Below are positions 1 to 15,400 of a DNA stretch of 64,000 nt, in pieces. The notes below the pieces were generated by a model, which was not told where the DNA came from, ran no database searches, and worked only from the letters and a program-made list of their open reading frames with translations. Every line of letters begins with the position of its first letter. The stretch's first letter is position 1. The position numbers were made by a program, and so were the translations under genes. Origin of the DNA: Sipunculus nudus (lineage: Eukaryota; Annelida; Sipuncula; Golfingiida; Sipunculidae); contig CM049317.1 in assembly GCA_026874595.1 (NCBI GenBank), positions 69,771,618 to 69,835,617 of the forward strand, read 5' to 3'.

Positions 1-1461
1 TAAATTTTGTAATTCTCCCCTTTATTAAAACTTTGTTGGCTACAAATTTGTGGTGTTATAATTTCAAGATTTTTATGTTTTCTGAGTTTCACAAGGATTT
101 CATTGTTTTTCAAGACGAATTTGACACAGTGAGAAAAAAAAATCTAATGCTTATATTGGTGAACATCCAACATTTCAGGTATCGTTAACAACCTGAGAGA
201 GCTTTCTTTGAGCATCATTTTCCACGAAGGTTATGTCCAAAAAGCAGACATCTTTTTTTTTATTTCATGCTGTTAATTTAATGTAAATATTGCTAATTTG
301 AAATCATCTTGAACAAAAAAGCCACCAACAGTACTCCAGCCATCAAGGATACAATACCATAGGGACAGGTTAAAAACACATCTCCTGTAGAATACAATTA
401 CCATGTAATGAAAATCTGAATGTGAGATTTAAGATAACAAGAATAAGATGTCAAATTCAGGAATCAGCCTATCATTTATTCTAACTTGGATCATTAATAT
501 AACTTGAATATTGTCCTATGAATCCATAGATGCATATTTGCTTGAAAATCATTAAAGCAGTAATTTTCATGAACATAGAGATACCCAGTCAAAAGACTTC
601 ATTCTAACATCTCTTTGCAGGAAAGACAGGCAAAATCCACTACACATAATACTGTTACTGTCAGTTCATAATATAAAGTACTATTGGTGTGCCAATTAAT
701 TTATTGACTTGATGATTGGTCGTTTTCTTTCCAATTTGATAACATTGATTGCATTTTTGCATAATTGATTAAAAAATATTATGTATGCACATGCAAAACA
801 ATCTAATCCTGTCAGAGATAAACAAACGCAAAGTAACGAACAGCATCAAAAGGGAACCTTGGGCAGCCAACAATCATCTGACGTCACATCACCCTTTGAT
901 ACAGGCGAATTGGTGGTTACATTATGAATACCAATGTACACATCACACTATTTACTTGGGTCAATATTTTAGGTACTAGTATGCAGCAAATTTCATGGTA
1001 TTACAGAAAGTACATTATATAATCAATTAATAATTGATCATCCGTCATTTTTATTTTCCTCAATTATGATTTTTAAAACATATTCCTTCTACTATACAGT
1101 ACATACACTGACATTGGTTCATAACTTATGACAGGGCTATCAACAAGGCAACTTTTTTGAAAGGTCTGGGACTCTTGGGTCAACATTTTGGAGAGTCTGA
1201 CTGGATGTAGATAATTGGTACATGTCAGTAACTTGGACAAGAGCCTGCTTTGACCACTGCTTAGTAAGTGTAGTCAGATACCACACATCTGCTTGGATGC
1301 TAAGAGCCCCAGAACCAAGCGTCCCAAACAGGTATCAGGAGTCTCTGACACATACTCCCACACTGCATGTTCAAGCCCTGCTCATCAGTATGTTTTCTTG
1401 AATATATACATATACATGAACACAGAAACACAGCTCTACACCAAGACACCATGACACTTAC
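1..1461. other. Intron of the PKNOX gene (no exon recognised)
   Basis: No frame here encodes the expected FINARRR recognition-helix end or the PREP C-terminus. The stretch is AT-rich with no strong repeat. A lone CRE-type TGACGTCA palindrome lies at 879-886, with no other promoter sign. Most simply this is the next intron of the homeobox gene. Confidence 0.55.
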
Positions 1462-1538
1462 CAGTTATTGACCTGGAGAAGGGTCAGGTTGGTCTGCTGT
1501 GCTATCTGCCATTTCTCGTCTTCAGAAGGATAAGGATG
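1462..1538 (-). CDS. PKNOX: PKNOX exon: TALE loop and helix 2/start of helix 3 of the homeodomain
   Basis: This 77-bp exon has acceptor CATTTACAG and donor GTAAGT. The translation [20 protein letters not shown] then LQVNN plus two bases of Trp is the diagnostic TALE loop (PYP), helix 2 and the start of the recognition helix. The expected next exon (FINARRR...) is not visible between 1 and 1461, so the gene continues off the left edge. Confidence 0.93.
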
Positions 1539-4500
1539 CTGTAAATGAAAAAGCAGACATAATAAATTGAGACTGGGTTTTCATACACATATAGCGATGT
1601 ACTTAAACTAATTCTTTTATGCAGAAGCCTCATGTCCTTTTTTTCAACTTACTTACTGAGGCATCTTTTTTCCCCAAGGGTTTCATATTTGGGGTTATCT
1701 CCCATTTGCAAATATCAAATAAAAAACCCTTACAAACAAAAAGGCAACCACAGTATTAAAACGCTACAGAAAACTATCTTAAATAATCTGAGTAAAATCT
1801 GAATAATTTATTATGATACTCACATCTAGGGTTGAAATAACTATCTGTGACTGATATGCTTAATAGTAATTACTTCAGCTTTCTGTACCTTGACCAAACA
1901 TCACTGAATAGGAACCATTCAAATAAACTTTAGAGCCTGTTTCTGGGATAATTTTGGTGAAATATAAAACAATTTGGCTTGACAGTTTCCAGTTTTAGAG
2001 TAGATTTTAAACTTTTACCCTGCAAAATGTATGTCAAAGAAGATGGGAGCATAAGAAGCTCAAACCAATCTTTAATATGCGAGAGATTTTTGCAAAAAAA
2101 ATTGATGATGATAGCTCTAGCCATATTTGAGATAGTATGTTGTTACATATAGACAACGGACCACGTTGCCCGGCATCACAGAAGTTCACAGGTTCACTTA
2201 AAACAAAGTTAATCCCTGTTATGTCATCAACTCTACTCACAACTATATGTTGGAAGAGCCATGACCTCATGACCTGTGTCGCTGATTTTGGAAGAACACC
2301 TCGTTTGTTTTGCCGTTTACCTCCGATGTCATCGTCTTCATCTCCAGATCCCATCATTAACGGCGTGGAAGAAAGGGATGGCAATGAACCTGTAACAGAC
2401 ACAGGTACACCAATATTTATTGTTTACATATTATAAATGTTACAATTGTTAAGGGCATGGAAGAAAGGGATGGCAATGAACCTGTAACAGACACAGGCAC
2501 ACCAATATTTATTGTTTACATATTATAAATGTTACAATTGTTAAGGGCATGGAAGAAAGGGGTGGCAATGAACCTGTAACAGACACAGGTACACCAATAT
2601 TTATTGTTTACATATTATAATGTTACAATTGTTAAGGGCATGGAAGAAAGGGATGGCAATGAACCTGTAACAGACACAGGTACACCAATATTTATTGTTT
2701 ACATATTATAAATGTTACAACTGTTAAGGGCATGGAAGAAAGGGGTGGCAATGAACCTGTAACAAACACAGGTACACCAATATTTATTGTTTACATATTA
2801 TAAATGTTACAATTGTTAAGGGCATGGAAGAAAGGGATGGCAATGAACCTGTAACAGACACAGGTACACCAATATTTATTGTTTACATATTATAAATGTC
2901 ACAATGTTAAGGGCATGAAAGAAAGGGATGGCAATGAACCTGTAACAGACACTGGTAAACCAATATTTATTGTTTACATATATAAATGTTACAATTGTTA
3001 AGGGCATGGAAGAAAGGGATGGCAATGAACCTGTAACAGACACAGGTACCCCAATATTTATTGTTTACATATTATAAATGTCACAATTGTCGAGGGCATG
3101 GAAGAAAGGGATGGCAATGAACCTGTAACAGACACAGGCAAACCAATATTTATTGTTTACATATTATAAATGTTACACCGACCATGGGTACCAAGTGACC
3201 TTCAGGCCATGACACACAGAAGGTAAATATAACATATGACACATGTGTGATAATTATTAAGATTTCGAGATGAGAAAGTGAATAAGTCTGGTCTAAACTA
3301 ACTAAAATAGGAAAAGATGGCACTTCAGTGCCTAAATTTAGGAAACCTGGGACCCCAGCCCCGGCGCTAATTTCAGCAATGATAAACATAATATCTGAGT
3401 GTATGTTTAACTATGCGGCCCATAGATAAGGAAACATTCAGAGGAGATAAAGATGAATAGATAAAATCCATTAATTTTTATTGATGCTACACCATATCCA
3501 GCTCACCTACAAGTCTGCTGATGTGGATGTGATATTAGGTCTCATTCTATATAGGAATTGGTAGGACTATAAGGGAAACAGATTCGTTTTTTGTTATTGT
3601 ATACTTGTGTTCCTTTGGTTAGATTTGTAATAAATTCACATTTTCTGCTGTAAGTGCTGGTAGATTGTTCTATCATGTTGTCTGCAATGGTCAGTATGCT
3701 TATGTGTACTCGAAGTTCTGATGTTTTAGTCTGGTTGTTGAAGACAAATTTTTGGATGTACATGAGGAACAATACATCCCCATGTCATGATGCCCAATTA
3801 ACAGGCAATAGCTATAAAATTTATTATGTTGTAACTAAGCATTTACATTCAACAAATTTGCTCAGATACTCCCTAATTTAAAAACGTATCATCTCTTTGG
3901 GCAAGCATTTGGTAATTAATATGCATCTTTTTTTTGGTCAGGCACAGGGATTAAATTTCCATGAAATTGTATGTGGTTATGTGTGTGTAAGCGTGATTTG
4001 CACTGTGAGTCCCACTATCGGTGAATTGGCGTTATATAATTTCTATATATTATATTTATTAATCATATTTTGCATTAAGTAGGTTAATAAAAATAAAACA
4101 GAAAGGTGACAGGTGTAACCTTTGAGGGGGTATAACAGTATATGAACCTGAAGGATGTTTCATACCTTGATTCTGTACAGGTGTGGTGGGGACACCGATC
4201 TGGGATAACGGTGTGCTGCCCTGAACTGCAACATTTCCTGGTGTCTGTGCTGTAGCCACACTGCTGCCACCTGTCTGGATCTTGAAAAACAAACATAGAA
4301 TGCTAAATTATCGAAAAACCTGCATTGACACTCCCATGTAAATGCTCTACTAGAAATAAAGTGAATATGGTTATTTCATGTTGACTGAAAGGATATTCAA
4401 GTGTCATTGTGAAAATTGGTATGTACAACATAGAGCTGTCAGATAGTTGTTGCTTCAGGAAGGCCATGCAGTAATTTACACCTATGCCAGGTTGAAGGTA

Positions 4501-7500
4501 TTATATATTCCACTTGGTTGGATGGTTTGTCAGTTACCCTAAAAGATTTTGTGCAAGAATAGGGTAATATCCAAGGAACAACCCATTTAACTTTGAATGT
4601 ATTCCAGATCAAATTCAAATGATTATATACCTTTGTGACACAGAGTCATTAATTATTATTTAGGGGTGGTTTATCTAGTGGGCCTGTGATCCTTGCTAGT
4701 CAGATATAACAATAAAGAAGCGAGTAGTTTAAAACAAATATATATGGACATAATAAGGCCAAAAAAATTAATATGTTTCTCAGGCACTTTTTTCCTGAAA
4801 ATGATGCTGGTGGGCCGCTTTTTATTTGATTTTTTTATTGTTAAAATAAGAGTAAAATATCATTAATCATTTCTCAGGCATTGGCATGGAAATGACAAGT
4901 TATTATTGAAAAAAGGGGTAAATAATAAATGATTTATGGGTCGAGCTTTCAAAATTTGAAAGGATCTTTAAAATATGTGATATTTTTATTTATTTTACGT
5001 GAGGCCTTTCATGATGAGCCCTACCCATAATTATAAACATCATCTGTATGACTGCAGTAATAAATGAATATATAAGTAAGAACTAGTCTTTTCCATAATT
5101 GTCAATTTCAATGTAGACTGTTGTACCTACCTGTATGGGCTGAGCCAAGAGACCTTGAGGAGTCTGAACCATTTGGTATACACTGTAAAAAAATAAGGTT
5201 TTCCAAAGGGTGATAAAAAGGTTTTTATCGTGTCCAAATACAGAAACCCTTAAATGTTTTTTTTTTGGAAAACCCATTTCCGAAGAACCTATAATAGGTT
5301 TTTTTTTAAACCCTTAAAAGGTTTTATTAAAAATACATCAAACCAAATAACCTTTATAAGGCCATGAAGAAACCCTTTTGAAGGATTTTGTTTATAGGAA
5401 AAACAAGAAATGTATAGGTCATATCACGCAGTGCAAATTGTCTTCAAGGGTAACTGTGCATAATCTGTAAAATAAAACAAGGAAACAATAATTTTGCAGA
5501 AATCAAGATCTATTTATTTGATATTAAACTTCACATGAGTATAACAGAAACAATTGGCGCTCATCCTTATTCGACTTAAAAACTACATTCTCAGAAGTCC
5601 TACAAGATGCTGTTTTGAAATATTAAAAATCTTGCCAGACTTAACTGAAACACAAAAACCCCTATACAAACAACTACAAAATTTTTGCACATAAAATTAA
5701 ATCAAAAGAAAACATAAGCGATATATAGATATCACAACTGAGAATTACGCTTATAAGAAAGCCCATAAAATATATCAGCACTTCATGTCACAGGATATCC
5801 ATTAAAAATTGTCTGAAAATGTAAGAAATTCCTCATAACTGGTATTATTTAGGGAGGTGGGGGATTGAATTAGACACTGCTTGAGTTAAAACTATAATAA
5901 TTTATAAACATATAGTGCCATCAAAACTTTCTTGTATTAAAATGACATCAAAACACATATGTCCAACATGAAATGATATATAATTTGCAGAATAGCTCGT
6001 TTTGTTATCCACTTTCTTAGCTTTTTAAGTTGCAAGCCACTTTGCACATATGATAAGCCTTTTCTGCCAGATAATAAATCAAATCTTTTATTTATGCTTG
6101 ACCTATATTAGAAAATGATAATAGGTGTAAAACTGTACATATAAAAACCAGGTTCTTGTTTCTGAATATTAGAATTTAAGAAATGTTGTTCAAAATATTT
6201 TATACTTTTAATAATGTGAAGACAATGCTAAAATGTAAAAAAACATATAATTCATTATGTTCTTCATGTGAAATAATGTGAAATAAGTTATCTAATAACT
6301 CTATCTTTGGAAACATATTTTTTTAGAATGGCTTTAAACTTTGACCCCTGGGTCAATGTGCTCAGCTGAAGTTGAGGAGGGGGGGGGGTATGGGGAGTAA
6401 CAACTTTCATTGAATATACTTCATACAGGATATGGAATTTAATTCAACTGTGCTTACAGAAAAAAGGTTATTTATAATTATTAAATATTTAAAAGCAGGC
6501 AAAAAATGGAAAGAGAAACAAATTATTTTAATTCCCATTCTATTGAAGCAGGAAAATAATGAACAAATGTTTGCACTAGCTAGATCTTCATCTTTTAAAT
6601 AACATCAATTTTTTTTTAAGTTTATAAATTTTACTATATATATGTAACATATATATCTGAATATCTAAGTTGATTCACAATTCACAAACTGCACCACAGT
6701 ATGTACACAGATGTATTTATTTATTTATTTTTTTTTATATTTTATTTGAAAAATTTAAAAAACAATAAAAATTTGAAAATAACACTTGATTTAGAATTCA
6801 CAATTTTAGGTTGCACCTTGACTTATCCATGATTTTGCTCACATATTATCCAAATTATGCCTACTGATGGGTTTAATTATATTTTAATTCACTTAAATTA
6901 TTTAAAAGGAGATGCTACATTACCACAACATGGCATCAACTGGATTACTCTTTGATTTATTATTTAAAAAAAGTTTTGTACACTGCAGTGTCAACAGCTC
7001 CACAATTAAAGAAATACAGTTATTGCAATACACTTGGAGAGGGGGAGGGAGAAGTGCCATAAGAATAAATGTACACCTGTGACATCAGGGGTGATCGACA
7101 AGTGTTGCATCACTGATAAGGTTACCCAAGCAGGGCTGTAGTGACCAGAAGTGGATCTTGACAATGCAAATCATTACAAAAGAGCCTCTGAGGAAAACTT
7201 CAATAACTAGTCTAATTTTTTAAGACTTTACATTCAGATTTCAGAACATAACAGGCTAAATTCTAATGTGTACCTGCTGTGAAAATTAAATCAAATGTAA
7301 AAAAAATGCAATGGTCAAAGTTGGCCAAAATTTAAGGTACTAATTTTGTTTTTATGCCAATAACATAAAAATAAAAAAAACAGATCTAATTTTAGGTATA
7401 CAATTAAATTTTTATTGAATAAAGCCATATAACTGAAAAAAGGCTTTAGCTTCAACAATTATCATGTGAAGTGATTCAGTTTTCTTTCCCTAACTTTTTT

Positions 7501-9371
7501 ACAAAAGTGCATGATGTTTTGGCCCATAACTTTTACAAATTACGTATTATTGACATAATATCTGGCATGTACATAGGAACTATTGTGGACAAAATCGGGC
7601 ATTCAGTGTTGTTGGCCCGAAACTGTGGAATGACCTACCAGATACTCTAAGAGAAGCCACCAGTCTCTCAGAATTTAAAAGTAAATTAAAAACATATTTG
7701 TTTTTATTTACAATAATATAAGTGATATTATGCAGTCCCAAAAGTGTTTAATAATAGGTTTTTACTGGAAAATTCAGGTTTTACCTTAATTTCTCGAAGG
7801 AACAAACCCTTAAGACCCAGTGTTCGGTTTGGTAGGGGGTCTTGGGAATCTCTAACAGTATGCTGAATTTTTGATTCGTTGGTCTGATGGTTTCAAAACA
7901 TGCCAGTCTAAAAGAACAGGCTGACGGACATAGGACCATTACTGTAGCTCAGATTACTTGTAGTCAGCTGAGCTAAAAATGTAATATAAAATATGGTTAC
8001 TTAATGCAGTTGAAAATCTAAATTGTAAACTTTGTTATTTAACATAAATTACTATTCCACTTTTAAAATAAAATATCTCATTGGTACACTCAAATGAACA
8101 ACAAGCTAAAATTTAACAAGCATTGTAAATTAATATTTGGTTCCCGAAGTCTTTGCAAACAAAATGGTCTTAAATCCCAATATGAAATGTTAAGTTTGAT
8201 GCCCAGGTGTTGACTGTAGTGGGCACTTTTGCATCATCTTTGCCAATGACATACTTTTCTATAAACAAACATGTCTTTTGCTGAGTGTAATTGATGGCAA
8301 ATACCCAAAGGTTGTGAACCATGCTGCCATGATCTGTGAGAACTACATTTCTGCCCCTTCAAAAACAAGTTGCCCATCCACTTTCAGCTGGAACTGGCCC
8401 TTGCCGTCTTCCTTGATGGTGGAGAAAGGTGATGTGACATCCTGTAATGGAAATACCATAGAAATACTCAAGAGAATCATCAAAATAGACAATATGTGAT
8501 TGAAATTGATGCTCTTATAGCTGTAATTGCATGCTGCTTTATAATGTTTATTGTCAGTAACTTTAAATTACAATACAGCTTTAGACTGTACAGAACAGAC
8601 AAGGGACCTTGGGGTCCCAGAGCTCAGCTGAATTTGACTCTGAGAATAGTGGCATAATTTCCAAGTGGTTGTGCTGACTGTGTACTTTTATGGACTGTAT
8701 GAAAGTTGTGGGAGACTCATAATCACATATTTGAAAGAGTTTCAGTATTTATACTAAGTGATTGGAATATGCAGGTAAAAATACCCAGAGAACTTATAAA
8801 ACCCTGTAAAGTATAGAATACTTGACATGGATCAAAATATAATAATAAACATTAATTCATTAGCTGGTAAAAAATGCTGTAAAAAATTAAATGAGCATAA
8901 AATAAATTTGACAAGCATGTTAAAACCATGAAATAAGGTATAAATTGCATTTGCACTGTGTCATAAATGACACTTTTGGCGTCAAATCCAAATCTGGACG
9001 TGTCCTACATCACTTAAACTGTATACATTGCAGCTTTAGCAGGTCCACCACCCTATTTGTCACAACAGGTCACGTACAAGCTGCTTTGTTTACCTTTAAA
9101 ATGCACCATTGCATAAATTACTCATTATATAAATACATCCTTATTCATAGCAGCCTTCAGTGATGAAAACGTCTTCCAAAGATAACTAAGGACTGTCACT
9201 CAGATTTATTTTTAACATCTTAGTCACCCTTGGTGTCTACCTTATTCACTGAAGACATCAAATCTGAGTTTGTTCACAAAACTGGGGACCAATGGGTCTT
9301 GATGCTCAGCTCAATTTGTCTATAAAAATATGATTATGAGCTTATCAAAATATAGGTCCCAGATATATATA

Positions 9372-9433
<62 letters not shown>

Positions 9434-12400
9434 CATGTGTGTGTAACTGTGATCAGTTGAAGCCAACCTGTCTACCCATATGTCAGTTATCATACATAAA
9501 CTAATATATGAATGGATGAGTCCTGTGACCTTGAACTTTTACCCAGAGACCCAAAAACCAAGAGAAAACTTTCCCTTTTGGCAGGTGCACCACATGTTGA
9601 AATGGAAAGTTTGGATTAAAATACATCCACAATCTTTTTAAAAGTATGGGTCATGTAACCTTGACTTCATGCGTTAGAGGTGGGTGAACTATAGGTCAAA
9701 TTTGAAATCTATATCCAAACTGGAGTAATCACCAGGAAACTTTGACAGACATACAGAAAGATGAACAGAATTGGACTGACAGTGTGATTAATATAGGGCA
9801 TCTCCTTTTTCAAGCAGGGCCCTCATAAATACACAAGAACACAGTTGAAACCACAGTTGCGAATCTGATAGTATCAACATAATTTAGCATTCTGAAAATA
9901 AAGGAAGAAATGCATAAAAAAATTACAGGGGGCACCATCAGTCTAAGGGAACTGAAGAAACATTCCATTACCAATAAGCATGCAAATAATCATGGAGACC
10001 AATGCATTAATTAATTAATTAGTTATTCAGAAATTGGAGCTTTTGTATCAAATTTTTCATTATTCTTGGGGGTATGTATGAGTCCCATTGTTCAAAGGAT
10101 ATGGGTAACAGAGACCTAATTTCAGGTTTCAATGGATTTTCCATGGACCTCCCTGGATGTCAAATATAAGATTCTAGGTCCAGCAGTTACGATTTGTGCC
10201 TTGTTAACGGACGGACAGACGGACAAAGAGTGTTTGTTATAGTTCAGATGACTTTTAGTCAGCTGAGCTTAAAAAATTGTAGAAATTAAGAAAAAAAACA
10301 GGTTGTGCCACCAGTTTTAGGGAACTGACAAATCTTGTTGTTGTTAATATTCAAGGCAAGATTCATGGCAATCCATGCATAAATTATCAATATACTGGAG
10401 GTTTTCTATCAAATTTTCTATTATTGTGGGGGGGGGGGGGGTAACTGCTTGAAGGATATAGGTTTATGCAGTGATTTATTTTCAGGTTTCCAATGATATT
10501 TTTTATGCACCTACAAGGATTTTAAATAACAAGTTTCCAGGATTAGCGGTTACAATTTATGCCCTGCTAATGTTAGGCTGGACTGACGATAGACAATGTG
10601 CCATTCTTATACCTGAGATGACTCTCAGTCAGCTGAGCTAAAACCTGACCTGACTTGTCGGTCTTGTGCTTTTTGGCGGTGTTTCCTCATCTTTACCGGT
10701 CAAGTTCTTCCTCTTTCGCCCATTCTTTCCTCGTCTCCCATATTTTTGTGTGGGCAGCATCTGGAGTGTCAGTAAGTGGTATTCTTATTGCTTTCATCAT
10801 GCTCGGAAGGTGTTCTTTCCAGAAATATAAATACTACACAGAAATCACTCATATTAATAATAATACTTGAACTGACTCTTCTTAATCTAGCTTTTGCTAA
10901 CATTTGTTTACCCTGCAGGTAATAATTCTAAATAATAACAATTAACAAGTGAAAACAAAAACCATTCTAGTGTACCATCAGAAGTATATGTGTAATTGCT
11001 TACAGTTATTATTTTCACCAACATCACTTATTTCAGGTATCAGACTGTCATATTTCTTTTTTTTATATGTTTTAAAATTAAATTTAAAATAATGCTAAAG
11101 TATTGTACAGGCTACAACCCGCTGGTCTTAACAGAAAGTACTTACATATTTTCCTATATGAGGATACTGATGCAACAGGGCAGTCAATATTCTTTTGTAT
11201 CCTTCCCTGGATGGGCGCCTGAAAAGATTAATATTTGATCAATAAAACATGCAACTCCAACAAAGAGGCAGTGTCTCCTGGTTCCTCCCTCCTTTTCGAG
11301 GTGAGCACCTTTATTCTTGACTGTACCACTTCTGTTTCCAGTAAAATTCTGAATCTGCCTATATATGATACACCACATATATTACACTGGTAAGTAATTA
11401 AAATCAAGGGACCTATGGGTCACTGTCCTCTGCTGAAGTTGAACTGAAGTAAAAATCTATAATAATATCAAATGGAGGAAAAGGTAATATAGTCAGTGAT
11501 GGGTTTGTATTTATGTTATGTGGTAAGAGGTGTTAATATCTATTATAAATAATTACTGATTTTAACGCAATATTTTGGTACACATAAGATCAGTTACCAG
11601 TTCAGCAGATGGAAAGACAGATGAGCGACAGAGAGAAATGATAATAGCCTAAATTGGTGTACCAATGCATTGTCTACCATTGTAAGACAGGTGTTTGGAT
11701 TCCGATCTCCATATGTCGGTTAGCATATAGGTTTAGAAAAGAAGCTGATAAATGAGTATTTTAATGGACATAAATTCTGAATGCAGATCGACAACCAGTG
11801 ATTACTATAGACTGGTATAATTGTTATAGCCATGTGAATGTAAACTTAATCAAGTAAGCCAAAATAGATTCTGTTATTATAGGCATCAGCAGAAGCCAGG
11901 TTTAGATCTGGATGACAGTGTAAAATGATATAAAAGTCAAAGGTACGGTAAATACCGGCCTGCGCATGAGGCAGTAATTTAGGACAGGAAAACTGTACCA
12001 AAAGTGAGTCAGTAAGTAGCTGGGTCACACAGAATTGATCAGGAGACAAATATATACCCTGAATATATTAATATCAGGAATATAATGATATTACATGAGT
12101 TTTAGGTAAAACAAGGAAAAAGTTTGTGCGTAGGCGAAAGCCGAAGCCATATATGGTTATCTAAACATTCAGGTGCGTCATAATGATACATATCCAATAT
12201 CCAATAGAAAAAGTGTAAGATGATGTAAAGGTTTGTGACGTAGTAATACTGATACAAAATCCTGTGTTGGGCTGGGAACTGGCAGACAGACCCACGCCAT
12301 CATCAACATGTAAACCAAGACAACTGGAAATAAAACAGCACAATATCCAACTTGGACTGTCTCAGTTATTCACCAGACGCGCCGTGTGACTGTGTTATGG

Positions 12401-15400
12401 CCAGGGAAGAACTCCCCTAATTCCCCGTTGTAACATTTATAAGTAAGAAATTGTTGCAAATAATGCTCTGTGACCAAACCATGCATTTCCTAATGTTAAA
12501 ATTGAAGCATATGAGCAGTTTGTGAACATAAGATGTGTATTATTACCATGATTGTTGGTTGGCTTTTTGATACACTGTTGAATGTTCAGTAGTTTTCACT
12601 TTTGTTCAATTAGATTTTTTTTTAAATATATATTATTAATATATTGGAGTAACAAAATCTCTGTATTATTATATTGTATATACCAGGGTTGGAACCAGGT
12701 ACTTTTACTTCTACCTAGGTACATTCTAAGGTACCTGTACCTGTACCTAAGCACTTTACAAAACTGCTGTACCGGTCTGTACCTGAACCTGACCATTTTT
12801 CAAGTACCTGTTCTTGTACCTAGGTACTGTCACATGTACCTGGACCCAACCCTTGTGTATATACATTGGATTTTCACTTAATTCTACAAAAGTTCATTCA
12901 CAATTACTTAATATTTAAAATAGGACAGAAAGACTGGTAGACACACAAAGCTGATAACAAAGAAGTTTTATTTAGTCTCAGTGACCCAGTTTGGTGGGAG
13001 ATGATCTGATCTTGGGGACATCTAAAAGTATGCTGAATTTTTTATTTGTAGGTCAAACGGTTTCAAAATGTGCAAGTCTAACGGAATGTAAGACGGAAAG
13101 ACAGACAACGGATAATGGGCCACGACTATAGCTCAGATGACTATTATAGTCAGGTGTTGGACAGTACTCTCTGTCAAATGGAGGGGGATGGTAGGGGAGG
13201 GGGTTTGAGATGTTGGACAGTACTCTCTGTTAAATGTGACTGGCCTCACACACTATCCTCACACACATAGGTGTGTGTACCTGTTTTCACTCAACATCAT
13301 ATACATGGAGTGTGTGTGTGTGTGTTGGGGGGGGGGGTTGAAGTGTTGGACAGTACTCTCTGTCAAATGGAGGGGGATGGTGGGGGAGGGGGGTTTGAGA
13401 TGTTGCACAGTACTCTCTTTCAAATGTGACTGGCCTCACACACATAGGTGTGTGTACCTGTCTTCACTCAACATCAAATACATGGAGTGTGGGGGGGGGG
13501 GGGGGAGTGAGGTGTTGGACAGTACTCTCTGACAAATGGAGGGGAATGGTGGGGGAGGAGGGTTTGAGATGTTGGACAGTACTCTCTGTCAAATGTGACT
13601 GGCCTCACACACATAGGTGTGTGTACCTATACATGCTGTCTTCACTCGACATCAAATACATGGAGTGTGGGGGGGGGGGGGGGAGTGAGGTGTTGGACAG
13701 TACTCTCTGACAAATGGAGGGGAATGGTGGGGAGGGGGTTTGAGATGTTGGACAGTACTCTCTGTTAAATGTGACTGGCCTCACACACATAGGTGTGTGT
13801 ACCTGTTTTCACTCAACATCATATACATGGAGTGTGTGTGTGTGTGTTGGGGGGGGGGGGGTTGAAGTGTTGGACAGTACTCTCTGACAAATGGAGGGGA
13901 ATGGTGGGGGAGGGGGGTTTGAGATGTTGGACAGTACTCTCTGTCAAATGTACGTGACTGGCCTCATACACAGAGGTGTGTGTACCTGTCTTCACTCGAC
14001 ATTAAATACATGGATCGAGTGGGGGGTTTGGGGTGTTGGACAGTTCTCTCTGTCAAATGTGACTGGCCTCACACACATAGGTGTGTGTACCTGTCTTCAG
14101 TCGACATCAAATATATGGAGTGTGGGGGGTGGGGGTTGGGGTGGGGGTGATGGACATTACTCTCTATCAAATGTGACTGGCCTCATACTCATAGGTGTGT
14201 GTACCTGTCTTCACTCAACATCAAATACATGGAGTGTGGGGGGGGGGGGGGGAGTGAGGTGTTGGACAGTACTCTCTGACAAATGGAGGGGAATGGTGGG
14301 GGAGGGATGTTTGAGACGTTGGACAGTACTCTGTCAAATCTGACTGGCCTCATACACAGAAGTGTGTGTACCTGTCTTCACTCGACATTAAATACATGGA
14401 TCAAGTGGGGGGTTTGGGGTGTTGGACAGTTCTCTCTGTCAAATGTGACTGGCCTCACACACATAGGTGTGTGTACCTGTCTTAACTCGACAGCAAATAT
14501 CTGGGGGGGGGGGGGTTGAAGTGTTGGACATGCAGTGCTTTCTGCTTATGTGACTTTCTTCACACAGGAATGTGTATATCCTGTCTTTTCCCACTAATAT
14601 TAGTACTTTGGGGATGGCGAGATAGTACTGTCTGTCAGATATGACTTTATTACTTCAAACATGTATGCATGTGCTAGTACTTGGAATGAGAGTGGTGGGT
14701 TGGACATTCAATATTACTCTCTCACAGATAGATAAATTTATACATAAAGATAGTTACTATTCCAAACTCACAACAAGGCCCATATAGATGTGTATCAAAT
14801 GGAATTAATTTTTTTATTAAAATGATACCTTAAAAATGCTTATTTTAGTTACTGTACATATTCTGTGATAGATAATTGATTATATAATTGAAGAACTAAC
14901 AAACTGTTGAATTAGCAGGATCGAGGCACATAACAGGTGTAATTTCAAATTCAAGAAGTTGTCAAAGATAAAAGGAATGGATGTTCTGTTTTATTTTACT
15001 GTTTATGCTTAAGTTGATCATTGTTCCAAGTATGTGAAATATTAATAAAGGTTGCTGTCTGGCCTTTATAAATTCTGTAAACTGTTGTAAGCTTTTAATC
15101 ATATCATTTATGTACAGAGGCTATATAATAATGACATTGTTTATGTGTATGGAAGAGTTAGTGAGAAATCACCATTGCATACTAATTTTTTTTTTATTAA
15201 CGCATTATGAAACACACTGCTGTCACAAGGCTCTATAATGGTTACTGCTTCTAAAAATCAGCTGGGTATCATTTAAAAACAAAGTGAGCTGACAATGTAA
15301 ATCCTAATTTAAAAAAAAATTGAGTTTACCAGCACATGCAATGGAATATATGTATAAAAGTAATTTTTGTATTTTTTGTCTATTTTAAAGGTTAAATCAT

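Noticed and set aside
12582-12881. 99-codon frame rich in Leu/Tyr/Pro
   Set aside because: It lies over the GGTACCT palindromic low-complexity repeat.
13236-14519. Glycine-rich open frames on the plus strand
   Set aside because: The glycines come from G-runs in a minisatellite; nothing else supports a gene.
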